Shown: positions 1 to 11,112, counted from the stretch's first letter. The stretch is DNA of 64,000 nucleotides from Rosa chinensis (GCF_002994745.2 NC_037091.1:1612001-1676000); one strand, 5' to 3'. Translations and numbers: made by a program. The notes: generated by a model from the sequence alone, not told the origin.

Positions 1-265
1 AGAAAATAGAAGATATAAATATAACTATTCAAAATTCCTAGCAAGATATAGCTACCCATTTTACTAAAGTTATATTTAACTTTGATTCAACTATTTTGTT
101 GAGATACTCTTAACTTATTTTTTATAGTTCTAATTTGGAACATCTCTAACTTAATCTTTTAAAATTTGTTTTGGAACATCTTTGGCCTTATTATTTGAAT
201 ATAAATATTTTAGATGTTACATTTTATTTGCTATTTAATTGTTTGATTTTGAGTTTCTAAATTTA
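1..265. repeat. Left half of a duplicated AT-rich segment, interrupted by a transposon
   Basis: This stretch is closely similar to 5101-5320. Shared blocks include 'ggccttattatttgaatata' and 'gatgttacattttrtttgct'. The match stops at base 265, where the element at 266-2775 begins, and resumes at 2776 with 'aaaattcttatgaa', which is also present near 5326-5340. The segment is therefore the left flank of an insertion. It also resembles the right half of a 'ttggagatgct'-type MITE. No coding potential was seen. Confidence 0.75.
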
Positions 266-727
266 GGGGGGGGTGTATTCAATCTAGATTTTAAATGATT
301 TTGTTTGACTTTTTATAATCCTTGTATTTTGAAAATCCATAGATTGTTTTAATTCCATATGGATTTTAATAGATTCTAATGTATTGTATTAGCAAGATTT
401 GTTTGGATTCTGTTAAGTGCATAGATTGTTTTAAACCTACAATGCACTAGAAAATATTTGTCTAACAATATAAAACATTTTAATTAACATGTTACACAAA
501 ACCAACCAATTGATAAAAGACACGATATTCTATATACATAAGATCATTGTTAATCATCCACACAAGGAGTATAACATGTTTTTTCAGTTTGTGGAACTGA
601 TAGACTCTGCTTAATCAAACATTGACAAGTCTTAGTAGACAAAGCAAGCTTTTCAATTTTTATTTTTTCCTTTCGGTACACAAAAGGCAAGCATATGCAT
701 ACTGCTTAGCTATGCTGAGATCCCATT

Positions 728-2525
728 TCATGAGACTCCCAACAACTGTCTTTATGCCATGCTGCACAAAAAGTATGATATCAAAAGGTTATGTTGCGCA
801 GACACAGGAAAACTCATGATCGATCAACTACACTAGACAGCAGAGGCAACATAAAAAAATTAAAATTGGGAACCAGACATCTGATTTTTACCTTAAGGCT
901 AAGAGTGACAGTTGTAGGGTAATAGCGATCAGAAACTTTCTCATCTGTCAACTAGAAACTTGGAAAAGTTCCACTGAATATCATCTCCAAAGACACCCAT
1001 TTGCCTAACTTCAAGAACTTGTTGAAATGACTATAGGGGAAAATCAGGTATAAACTTTCTAAACTTGCAATTGTCAAAAGGAATTACAAGTAAGCGGTCA
1101 TTTAGTACAGTCATTTGTTACTACTATTCTAGTACTCTGATCTGACCTAAGACTTATAAACAAGGCTATCCTCTAAATAATGGGAATGAGTTTTGCATGC
1201 TCATAGATGGAATCATGGAAATGCAGTTCCACATCATTCACAGAAACAATAATGAGCTTGTGGTTGAAAAACCATATGACTGGCAGAAAATTGTAACATG
1301 TGTGAGCAACGAGAAAGTTAATGTTACAACATGTTCATGATCAACATTGTCAAATATCGGAAATTCTGATCTGAAACGAGGGGAAGACAAACTCTTCAAT
1401 CTGTTCATTACTTCTGGGTTCCTGTGCAGCAAACTTATTGCAAGGGAAAGCCAGTATCTTGACTCCTACATCAACCCACAGCGAATCACACAAAAAGGAC
1501 AAAATAATGAAAAATGTGGATTCATAACTTTTGAACTAGAATACTAGATATAATACATTTGAAAATGAGATTTCTGATTTACACTAGGAGGATTATTGTT
1601 TCTCTAATAAAATAAGACTATTCCATATGCAAAACAGTGAAAATTTATATGAAAGTTAAACAAGCAGCACAGCAGTTGTGCACATTCTAGAGAGGAAGTC
1701 AATGGAATCAAGAAATGTAACCCACATGATAAAAGTAAAAAATTCGATGGTGTCACCTCAAGAACACAGTTCCTAAACTAGTTACCATATTACAGTTTAA
1801 CTGTCCTCAAAATGATAGGCATGAAAGAACAATAGTAGTTCAAAATTCAAACCTTGATCTTTATACTTTTTATATAGTTGATTCAGCTAGTTTGAGTTTG
1901 TTGGTCCACTGCAGCAAATTAGAGGAAAAAGAAGTGAAAAGATAATAACTTTCCTATTTCTTAAAAATAAGAGAAAATGTGAGAAGCTACGGATGTGAAG
2001 ATACCATTTGGAAGCAACTTTGACAATGAGCAGAACTTTCCCTTATAAACGCTATGATCAGCATCATTCTCCTTTGCATCCTGTACTAACATTCAAATGA
2101 ATATAATAAAAGAACATTAGTTTCTCGACTCAACCTAATTAACTTCCTACATAGATTCAACAGAAACCAAACTGAACTCTCACATCCTCATCCCAATTCT
2201 CTTAATGTTTCCAATTTCAGGAACTCAATGGATCAAACACAATTGTCTATCGTCCAATTGTTTCCCTAGACCTGCCGACATCCACTCCTAATCACCAACT
2301 GAGTTCTTAGGCATCTAAGAGTAAAATTGAGCAACAAGCTTCAATCTTGTGCATAATTGATTGGTTCCAATATTTGCAGAATCTAAAAATTGATGAGAAA
2401 TTACCTTGGTTCGTAGAGAATAGAGAAAGGTTGAGGTCTGTTCGTCTTCTACATCGAGGCCTTTTCATCTTCAGAATGAAGAAAGAGAGCAAAAACAAAA
2501 GACGTCAAAATCTCACGTCTAGATA
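728..2525 (-). pseudogene. Captured glutathione peroxidase gene with introns, inactivated
   Basis: Six exon remnants of a plant GPX (thiol peroxidase using thioredoxin) lie in order on the minus strand: about 2525-2405, 2080-2005, 1908-1853, 1465 to about 1340, 1030-892 and 761-728. Most keep AG acceptors and GT donors. They read, in pieces, DAKENDADHSVYKGK then LLIVKVAS (after a 1-nt loss); a TG|T-split catalytic Cys then GPTNSN, a TAG stop, [43 protein letters not shown] (frame changed); WNFSKFLVD then DRY-PTT (frame changed); and LLGVS-stop. Exon 3 is 56 nt against the usual 62, and the loss creates the stop. The usual Gln of FPCNQFG is Lys. There are several frameshifts, so no functional enzyme is expected. 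Retained introns mean capture at the DNA level, not retroposition. It lies wholly inside the transposon at 266-2775. Confidence 0.85.
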
Positions 2526-2546
2526 GAGGATTTCTAATAGGGTTTG

Positions 2547-2558
2547 GTATTTATACCA
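2547..2558 (-). promoter_or_regulatory. TATA-like box ahead of the captured GPX copy
   Basis: On the minus strand the sequence reads ggtataaatacc, about 25-40 bases ahead of the presumed 5' UTR of the GPX copy. It is inside the transposon, so promoter sequence may have been captured along with the exons. Activity is unknown. Confidence 0.35.
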
Positions 2559-2835
2559 AGCACCCTAGAATCCTACACAATCAAGTATTTAATAAAATTC
2601 TTGAAAATCTTTGGACTTTTGAATACCACCAGATTTGGAAGGACTTTTTAAAATCTAAATTGAATACTACAAGATTTTAAAGGACTTTTCAAAATCTTAA
2701 TTGAATACCACATGATTTTAAAGGACTTTTAAAATACAAAACAATCCAATAGAATCCTAATTGAATACACCCCCCTTATTTTCAGAAAATTCTTATGAAC
2801 ATAGGTGGAACTAGGATTTGATTTTTTTTTTTTTT

Positions 2836-3687
2836 GAGTTTTTCTATTGGAACCTCTAAATTTACTTACTTGACCTCTATGCTTTTTACACCTCTTATCA
2901 AATTTTCAAATACTAAATTTACTCATTAAACCTCACTAAACTTCCTCAAATAACCTCACTCATATAATTTGCAAACAAATTATTAACTTTAAAATAAAAA
3001 ATTTAGTCATTTCAATGATTTAATCACTCTATAAATCTTAACTAAATATAAATTTCTTAATCAAACTTGAGTTTCAAAAATTAATGTCTAATCAATAAGA
3101 AATTGCCATGAACTATTATGTTTTTTTTTAAAAAAAAAATTTCTATTTTAGCTGTGCAAAAAAAAAATGAAGAAATCATTTGTTTTTATTCTCAAAAAAA
3201 AAATCATTCTCTTTTTAATGTTTATTTTTTTCTGTATTTTTTGTACCACATGATTAATTATTTAAATATTTTTATTATTATTGTTATTATTATTATTATT
3301 ATTTTTGCAAATATAATGGATTGACTTAGATTTAGGTCATAAATCATAAGAGGATTTATTTTGTTTTCTCTCACCAATATGCGTTCAACATATATATCAT
3401 ACATTTTTATGTCACATGATCTTAATCATATTTTTAATTCTTATTAAATATATATGAATGCTTTAATGAGTATGTAGTGAAATTGGAAAATGAAAATAGA
3501 TAAGGAAAATAATAAGGAATACAATCTAATATTATTGAATTGGAAAGCCTACATAACATAAATATAATATTTTTTGGGTATAATTATTGTCCTTAATAGT
3601 CATTTTATAGTAGGTTATATATGTCATTTAATAATTCATAATAGAGTGAGGTCAAATGAGCAGATTTGGAGGTCCCAATAGAAACTC
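2836..3687. mobile_element. AT-rich MITE with about 45-bp terminal inverted repeats
   Basis: The left end (gagtttttctattggaacc) and the right end, reverse-complemented (gagtttctattgggacctcc), match imperfectly over about 45 bases: both continue with an 'aaat...tgacctc' core. The interior is very AT-rich with ATT and poly-A/T runs and has no believable ORF. Both flanks are T-rich, so the target duplication cannot be fixed. It inserted a short distance inside the same segment already split by the Harbinger-like element. The long TIRs suggest a Mutator-like origin; this is inference. Confidence 0.65.
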
Positions 3688-4275
3688 TCTTTTTTTTTTT
3701 TTGGGAGGGGGGGGGTCCGAAATATTACATTAGACCATTAGTGTACAACATCGCAATGTTAAAATTTAATAATATAGTATTAAAGAAACTATAAACAAGG
3801 TTCTAATCATTAAATCAAGTAAAACCTATATTTTATACTCCTTCTAACATCCGAAAAATACTAAAAGAATTCATATAAATACTAGTGAAGAAAATATAAT
3901 GTCAGATAAATTTTCTTCAGAATGTGATCTTTGTTACAAATGGAGTAATTTGTTCATTTATTACTTTAGCTTTTTTTGGTAAATAAATTAACTAATGTAC
4001 CTCTTCTGATTGGTTAAAGAAATCAGACTTAATTATTGATTGACAAAGTTTTGCACTCATATTTTTGATTGGTTACGAGAGAGAGAGGGGGGTGGGGGGT
4101 CCAATGCTTATGAAAACCGCCCCTGCTTGTGAAAACAAATTGAATGCATGGTACGATTAGATCGCCTCAGGTATGAAAAATCTTAGGTTTGACCTTGTTC
4201 TAAACAAACAGTAAGATATAATTGATTCGCTAAGAAAAGCAGCAAGAAGTGATAAAGAGGATTAAACATAAAGAT
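3688..4275. other. Intergenic, low-complexity, no gene seen
   Basis: The stretch holds T-runs and G-runs (about 3690-3716 and 4084-4100) and AT-rich DNA. From about 4116 to 4200 it matches 5337-5425 (shared 'aaattgaatgcat' and 'cttcaggtatgaaaa'-like blocks), so it belongs to the duplicated segment described at 1-265. No ORF could be supported. Confidence 0.5.
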
Positions 4276-4299
4276 GTTGCAATATTAGATCAACAACAA

Positions 4300-4693
4300 G
4301 GTGCTGCTTTAGTTTAGGCGGTGCATCTACAAGCAATATCTCTGACACTATATGATATCGTTATTGAAGTGAAAGTCAAAAATGCAATGTTTAAACTTCT
4401 CCTTAAAGATTTCAAATTCACAATGGATTGCTTAAAATCGGTGATAGAAGAGATAGCCAAATGTAGAAAGGTATCGCAAGTTTTCCAAATATTCTCAATG
4501 GGTCAAGTACAAGTACGTCAACAAATTTTTTGCGCTTGATGAAACTCTTCAGAAGCTATGCGATATAATGAGATTTCAAATAGAAGAGGATGTGAGGAAG
4601 GCATTGGTTTGGGTTAGTAACTTAGAAAAGGAGATCAAGGAAATTGAAGGGAGTGGTGTGTTGCGACATAAATATGGAGTTGCAGTAGCATGA
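4300..4693 (+). pseudogene. RPW8-domain resistance-type protein, broken fragment
   Basis: The translation shows GAALV, an in-frame TAG (4315-4317), then a helical stretch (LYDIVIEVKVKNAMFKLLL, later DCLKSVIEEIAKCRKVSQ). After a +1 frame change near 4475 it continues as FSKYSQWVKYKYVNKFF, LDETLQKLCDIM and EIEGSGVLRHKYG, to TGA at 4691. This is the order and character of the RPW8 domain, the N-terminal coiled-coil domain of RPW8 proteins and ADR1/NRG1-type immune receptors. About 35-40 residues expected between 'IEEIA' and 'KCRKVSQ' appear to be missing. No NB-ARC or LRR follows. The stop codon, frameshift and deletion make it a pseudogene. A free-standing RPW8-like protein or the first exon of a receptor gene are both possible sources. 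Confidence 0.7.
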
Positions 4694-4884
4694 ATCTTCA
4701 TCACGTACAATTGCACACGATGTACTTAACACTATTTAATTTTAGTGTAGAGCATCTTCAATACATAAGCTACATTTAAGTTAACATGCATAACTAAAAA
4801 TATTATAGGTTTAACAATTTTGCTCCAACATTACTAGTTATTTTAAATATTTTTATCAAACCATAAATTGCTGTCTGGATAAAG
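4694..4884. other. AT-rich, MITE-like 'agagcatcttcaa' sequence
   Basis: From about 4750 the sequence 'gagcatcttcaatacataag' is roughly inverse to 'ttgttggagatgctattagc' at about 5151-5170. This suggests the ends of a MITE of the common GAGCATCTCCAA type. No ORF was seen. Confidence 0.35.
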
Positions 4885-5430
4885 GATGAAAATAGGAGAT
4901 AGAAATATTCAATTTTTTTTTTTTTTTTAGAGAAGGACGACAAGCTTTTGTTGATGAAACTAGTTCATACAATGAGTAGCAACATAGTTGCTGATACTGA
5001 AGGGAACTTGACCACTCCAAGAAACATCATAACTAGAACTAAGAGCTAAATATATATAGCTACAAATTTTAGTTAAATATAGCTACAAATTCTTAGTTAA
5101 ATATAGCTACAAATTTTACTGAAGTTATATTTAACTTTTCTTTAACTACTTTGTTGGAGATGCTATTAGCTTATTTTTTTATAGTTCTAATTTGGATCCT
5201 CTTTAACTTAATCTTTGAAATTTTGGTTTGGAACATCTTCGGCCTTATTATTTGAATATAAATATTTTGGATGTTACATTTTGTTTGCTAATTGATTGTT
5301 TGGTTTTCAGTTTCTAGAGTTATATTTAGAAAATTCTTATGAAAAAAAAAATTGAATGCATACTACGATTTGATAGCCTAATTTCTAAAGTTCGCTTCAG
5401 GTATGAAAATCTCAAGTTCGACCTGCAACA
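4885..5430. repeat. Second copy of the duplicated segment (unoccupied site)
   Basis: It is homologous to 1-265 plus 2776-2800 plus about 4116-4200, which here run together without the Harbinger-like element or the following MITE. At about 5310-5340 the text 'tttctagagttatatttag' then 'aaaattcttatgaa' shows a single TTA where copy one has TTA-element-TTA. Between about 4909 and 5100 this copy has its own poly-T-led insertion and a short tandem array of a 26-27 bp unit (atatagctacaaattttagt). Confidence 0.7.
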
Positions 5431-6416
5431 TAAGTCGAGTTCCTCCTACCAAGTCTAATCTGGATACATTACATCATATGTTATGTTTATGTTTATGTTA
5501 GTTTCAATACATATTTGTTTTTATTCATTAATGGAAACTCGGTTAACCTTTCTTATGGATAGCAAACATTTGAAGGAAAGGCTAGCCGCGCGCTGGCTCA
5601 TCTCCATCAACTCAGGAGTACTTTTTGATAGATTTGGATTTCAGGGTGGCTTTTACTCTCATATGTGAGCCTCATCTTACCCAAAGATTTTAGTTTTAGA
5701 TCAATTACAGTCAGTTCTAACAAGCATTGACTTTCAGCAAATGTAGCCAGGAAATCAAAGTTGCTAACTAAATTATCTCCAGTGGTGCTTAACTTCACAA
5801 TAGCCATATTGAGTTTTCTTAATCGAACAATAATACACTTCTTTTTTCTCTTAATTAGTTGTCATATATGTGCAGCATGATATAGATTACCATTTAATGC
5901 ATAATTAGTAACTTATTCTTTTGTTATATTTATGATGTCATTATTTCCAAATTAACCACTCTTTCTAAATCTTTTGATTACTTATCTAATATGAAACATA
6001 TGTGGTAAATAGAAGTGATTGAGTTTCTTTAGACTTCTACTATGAGTTTCTTGATCAAGCATTTTATATTAAGGAAAATATAGTAATGAATGTGGATTTT
6101 TCAATTTATGCGCAAGGAATGATGCAACCAAAATTAGGAATACAAAATGTGGGTATGATTTGCTGATCCTTAAAAGAATGTTAGAAGTTTGAGAAGATCG
6201 AGCTATAACATTTCATAGTACACAAGGCAGGAGATGAAAGAACTAGACTGCTTGGGTTTGCTTAGCTTACTTTCTTTTCATCATTCCAAACACCATTTTC
6301 AATTTTGAGTTCCTACATAATATTTAAAATTTCATGTAAGGTAGATGTGATGTAGGACAAATCAAGGGAGGGTGTCAGTATGGTTAGGCTTAGAAGGAAT
6401 AGAAGATATAGAATTA
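5431..6416. other. Intergenic, no gene recognised
   Basis: Two short overlapping ORFs (5483-5668 plus strand, 5607-5807 minus strand) have no recognisable domain and no splice partners. I treat them as chance. Confidence 0.5.
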
Positions 6417-7291
6417 CAGTAAAGCCTCGATAAATGAATGTCCGATAAATTAATAACTTTGATTAAATAATAAATTTTTCCAGCCCCGATCGACTCGGGA
6501 CTAGTGTATATTGCTACGTACCTCGCTAAATGCAAAGATAATAATTGTTATAGACATCTCTAAGGACCCAGTGAATATATAAAGTAATAATTTATAAACT
6601 AAATGAAAGAAATATCTAAAAAATTATTAATAATTGATAAAATACATAAAAGAAATAGTATATAAAAATTTAAAATACATATTAATTAAGGAATTTTTAA
6701 GAATTTCTATTTTCTCAATTTAACTAATTCTCAAAGTATCATTTTATAGTCCTTTGCTTTTTTCCTTGTGTCTTAACCGAATTGAACTTCACCCTTAAAT
6801 TATTGCAATGCATGTACCAGATTTGGTATATTATTTTACATTATGTAGCAAGTTGTTATTCAAAGTCATCACTACTTGAAATGTCTCATTTGAAAAAATA
6901 TTTGGTATAGCATAATTGTCATATGGATCTTGATTATCTTCGATAGACAACCTAATCAAATTAGACTGTTATATAATGGGGAGTGAAATCTACACTCCTT
7001 ATTTTCCAATCCACAATTCACACTCCATGTTTCTTCTTTTTGTAACTTAAATTTAGTCTTTACTAACTTAAATTTTGTCTTTCTATGAGAATTCTGACTA
7101 AAGAAGGAAAGGAGTGTGAACTATAAATTAGGGAGTGTGGATTTCACTCCCCTCTATAATTCAACTAGGAATAACATAGAACTCTCTCTAAAGTAATAAA
7201 TATTCATTTATCAGTAAATAAATAAATTATTTATTTATCGATAGTATAATTTTTGTAGTCTCAACATTATTCATTTATAGAGGTTTTGCTA
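6417..7291. mobile_element. pogo/Emigrant-like MITE, TA-flanked
   Basis: The left end is cagtaaagcctcgataaatg. The right end, reverse-complemented, is tagcaaaacctctataaatg. TA dinucleotides flank both sides (6415-6416 and 7292-7293). This matches the CAGTAAAACCTCTATAAAT-type ends of plant Emigrant/Lemi1 pogo-like elements. The interior is AT-rich with no transposase ORF. A second MITE (6978-7152) is nested inside. Confidence 0.72.
6978..7152. mobile_element. Short MITE nested inside the pogo-like element
   Basis: The ends are ggggagtgaaatctacactc and, inverted, ggggagtgaaatccacactc, with a second shared block 'ttcacactcc' about 25 bases in. Total length is 175 bp. The flanks 'tatataat' and 'tctataat' could be an 8-bp target duplication with one change, which would suit hAT-like transposition. 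There is no coding content. Confidence 0.7.
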
Positions 7292-7293
7292 TA

Positions 7294-7769
7294 GTTTTTG
7301 AAGAAAGAGAATTGGATCAACATTAATTGGTTTCACAAACCACAAGACTAGAATTAGACATTTTAAAACCACTTGGACAAGAATAAATATGACCCCAAAA
7401 ATAGAGGGACCATTTTTAATATTTGCCCCAAAAAAAAAAAGTAACGTAGGAGAATTTTGAAACTACCCACATATAGCAGAGTCTCTCGTTAAAAGAAAAC
7501 ATGGACTGCAACCCCGACTAGACAAAAATAGAAACAAAATATAGAAACTTACTCAAGGTCCCGTGGATCAAGGAGGTTGCTCTATTCTGGTACGCTGGCT
7601 TGATAGCTCTTCGATCAGTCTTCATGCAACAGTCAGTACTCAGTAGAGGGCAGAAGGTTGCTTTGATCTGGTACGCTGCAAGCCTGGACCTGAGGTGAGG
7701 CCTAAGAGGCAGCTGACTCAGGCCTAAACCATTGTTTCTACACCTTGTTAGGATATCATAAGTCCAATA
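7294..7769. other. Intergenic, short imperfect direct repeat
   Basis: An approximately 25-bp block containing 'tggtacgctg' occurs twice, about 81 bases apart (near 7575-7600 and 7656-7680). A minus-strand ORF crosses it but runs on into the LTR at 7770 and has no recognisable domain. No gene is called. Confidence 0.45.
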
Positions 7770-8264
7770 TGTTAGAATAAACATAATAGCCATAAGATCA
7801 CCTCACAAAAGTATATAGATACAATTGTATGAAATAGTGAACAAGAATTAAAATAGATCATGAGCCATAACCTGAATGGCCACTCAATCCAGGCCTAAGT
7901 TTTCTGCGCTTCTCTCATGTGGTATTCTCTTATGGGGCAAGAAAACTATATTACCGATGATCAGAGAGCACAGGGACCTAAGCCTTATATAGAGGGTTAG
8001 ATATTCTGTATCCTCCTATAAAAGAAACAGAATCATATTCCAATTAAACCTCTATAGATACATATCCATTTTGACTGACTAACTTAATAGCCAAGTCATA
8101 TATTAGATTTCCTCTACTTTATTCATTCAGAATCCATATAAATAAAGTCTCTAGGAGCTAGATTCTCAATGATTCTCTAATTTCTTATTCTACAAATAAT
8201 AACAAGTTGTTGTGCCAAACGTGAACTTAGGATATAGTCCAAATATTCTTACAATCTCCCACTT
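7770..8264 (-). mobile_element. Copia-type LTR with adjacent polypurine tract
   Basis: Read on the minus strand, 8264-8254 is the polypurine tract 'aagtgggagat', typical of plant Copia elements. It is followed directly by an LTR that starts TGTAAGAATA (from 8253) and ends TATTCTAACA (at 7770), inverse-matching termini over 9 of 10 bases. Length is 484 bp. A TATA-like 'ctatataagg' lies in the middle. The DNA upstream on this strand (8270 upward) has no reverse transcriptase or integrase ORF, and I found no second LTR. It is therefore the 3' end of a degraded or non-autonomous element. The flank just outside the end is 'caata' (7765-7769). Confidence 0.72.
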
Positions 8265-11112
8265 GGACTATCGTAAGTTCACTCAACAAGAATATTATTG
8301 AAATCAGATATAGCAATCAATCTGAAGTGTGCACCTGAGAAACATGAGTTCTATGAATCTAATTCAAGACTCGGTCAAATTGCAACTGTGGCATGGAGCT
8401 AAGGAAAGAATCATGCTTAACAAAACACAAGCACTCCAAAACTACTAATGTCATAATTGCAATCCACATGAGTCACCAACAAAGATATGACTGAAGAATA
8501 CATGTGCTTATGTATGAGTCTGCGTCTTAATGCAACATGTATATGGTCCTACCTAATGGTTTTGATCACCAAAACCTCAAATACAAATTTCTAAAGAAAT
8601 TTAATGAAAGTGTTTATCCATCTAAAAGATGCTGAATTGTTGCCTCAATAATCCGAGAGCAACGTAAAAGCAATTAAACAGCTACTTAATCAAAGGCCTT
8701 TATTAAAATAACATTGCAGTAGCAATGCACCATGTTAACCATAAAATTAGAAATTAAAAGAGAAGTCTAAGGGTCAAAATACAAGAAGATCATTATACTC
8801 CCTCTAAACCTGCCATAATTTAATGACATTCCAAAGCAAACATTTATTCAATACAACTTAATTTGCAAATAATAACTTAATAACATATTAGGAGAAAACC
8901 TGAACTTGAGTTCATGGAAAACTAAATTTGATCTGAGATCATAGCTTCAAGTAAAACAGTAAAAAACTTAATTAAATATAAAACTAATTGCTAAATGATC
9001 CTTGTAGGAAAAATAGTCCTACTGACCAAAAGGTTTCAAGAACTCTCATCGTAGTGCATCCAAAACAAAATGAGAAGTTGTTATTCAATCCATAACAAAA
9101 TATAAAAGATATCACCAACTTCAACAGCCGTTTTGAAATAAGACTGCCAAAATATTTCCAATATCCAAAACTAAAGGTTAAGAACTTTATAGGCTGCAAA
9201 ATAATATTTACACACGTCAATTATTCTTCATTTGCCAAAGTACATTACTTCTACTATTCATACATATGACAATAATGGAAGCCAAAAGGTTGCAGATTTA
9301 ATCAATCGTCTAATAAACAGAACAATATCAACCTCAAGTCCAAATCCTTATAAATTTTTTTTAAAAAAAAACATAGACATGAACATGAAAATACTTTCTC
9401 CCTTTTTTTTTTTTTTTTAATAAATCTCCCAATCAAAATTATCTCATTAAGTTATATAAAAATGGATCAAAATTATCACTCGTGAAATGACCAAAAGTCT
9501 ACAAACGAAACCTTTTGTAGGAAATATTTGCAAAATATCACATATGATACAACTTTAATAAATACTCTTATGTATATCTAAAATCGCAACCAATTTAGAA
9601 GAAATGTGATATGTAAGAAGGTATTTTCCTTTCAAAAGTGATATCACAATATAATTTTTTGTCCAGTCACAATTAATTTGCTTTTTGAAAATACCACAAT
9701 TTTCTTTAAGTCATTCAATTTGAGAATTTAGAAAAACATGTATGCAATCTTTAATCGAAAAGTGTAGCACATAATAATCTATAAGCCACATGTATGTCAA
9801 TATTTCAACTCTGAGCTGTTGTTACAATTACTATTGTAATTTATCACATTAAAAAAAAAAAACTTAAGCAGACAACCATTACATTCTCAAAACTAATTTC
9901 CTTAATTTCAGGAATAGATTAACTAGCAGCACTTGAAGATAAATGTGATACTATTTGCTATGTCCTACAAGTAATGGGAAGACATCTAACACTCTTAACC
10001 AGTACTCACAAAATAACATGGATTATACAAACAATGATGTACTGTCATAAGCCCCATAAAATTTAACAATGTCAAGCAACACCTGTTGGCACGAAGACAT
10101 GACATTCTGAAGTTTCTTATTCACACAACCAAAATAAAAGAAAACATGTTATCCCTAACACAGTCAACACCTGTTGGCAAGAAGAAAATATCAGTTCTCA
10201 TTATATGCTTTCCTTTATTTTGTGGTGTGCTGTTTTGCATTTGAGAACATATATGTAAAGTCATTCCTCCTGTTGGAGATACAGTCATGATCCTACCATG
10301 CAAAACACAATTTTTGATCTTATAACCTTTATGATCAATGAAGGATCCCAATGGCAGTTTGCTGTCTGCAACATGTACCACTAAGACACCCCAGAGACCT
10401 AAGATCAAAGTTGGTTATTTTTGTCTCAATCAAGAACAAACTTTGCGAAACACCAACTATGCTTACAGTAAAATTTAACAAGACTTAATATTTGGGAGAT
10501 ATTTTCTATATTTTCTTGTCACTAAAATTTTACATGAGCAATTAATATAATGATTATCAACATATGCGAAGAACAATGTAGGATGATCAAGATCATATAG
10601 GAGTAATAAGACAAAAATGTATTCATCAACATATCAACATATGATCAACACTAAATATCCTGATTAAATACCCAAGGCAGCATGCTTTAATTATAAATTA
10701 TAGCAACTTGTGGCAACACCCTCAAACACAACACCCAAGCTGAACCAGTGGGCAACTCCATGATTTTCAAAAAAAACCTATACTTCCTGTTTTAATCTCA
10801 GTTTTTGATACCTTAAAGTAGACTATTTCAGTGATCATTTTGAACTAGTTTCATGAAAAATGGAGTTGAGATGAGGTGCTTATGCTATTTTGAAGTTAGT
10901 ACAGTGTTTCAGGAAATCAGCATTTTCTGTTACTTTGGATTCTTGTTTGACCATTCATTTGAACTGCGAATAACATGAAATTTTGCGAAATAGTAGCTTT
11001 ATATATCTACTTCAAATCTGGAGAGTTTTGGTTGAAATCACTGAAAGAATAGTTGTTGGTGAACGTTTCTTTGCTACCAGTTTTCCTAAAATTTCTCAAA
11101 CTTGTAGCAACC
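8265..11112. other. Long intergenic stretch, probably degraded retroelement interior
   Basis: No long ORF, rRNA, tRNA or recognisable domain was seen. The part next to 8264 should be internal sequence of the Copia-type element, but it has no coding content. A 95-codon minus ORF (10121-10408) shows no known motif. 'acacctgttggca' occurs at about 10080 and again at about 10168. Confidence 0.4.

Larger units (their letters stand above)
266..2775. mobile_element. PIF/Harbinger-like Pack-type DNA transposon carrying a host gene copy
   Basis: The left end reads G(8) then 'tgtattcaat'. The right end reads 'attgaataca' then C(6), the exact inverse, so the element has terminal inverted repeats of about 17 bp. 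Both ends are flanked by the trinucleotide TTA (263-265 and 2776-2778), the target duplication expected of PIF/Harbinger. Inside the right end, between about 2610 and 2770, are three imperfect subterminal copies of a 45-50 bp unit (tattcaatt-agatttt-aaaagtcctt). No transposase or Myb-like ORF is visible, so the element is non-autonomous. Its cargo is an antisense glutathione peroxidase gene copy, listed separately. The paralogous site near 5320 lacks the element and has a single TTA. The family assignment rests on TSD and TIR character only. Confidence 0.82.
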
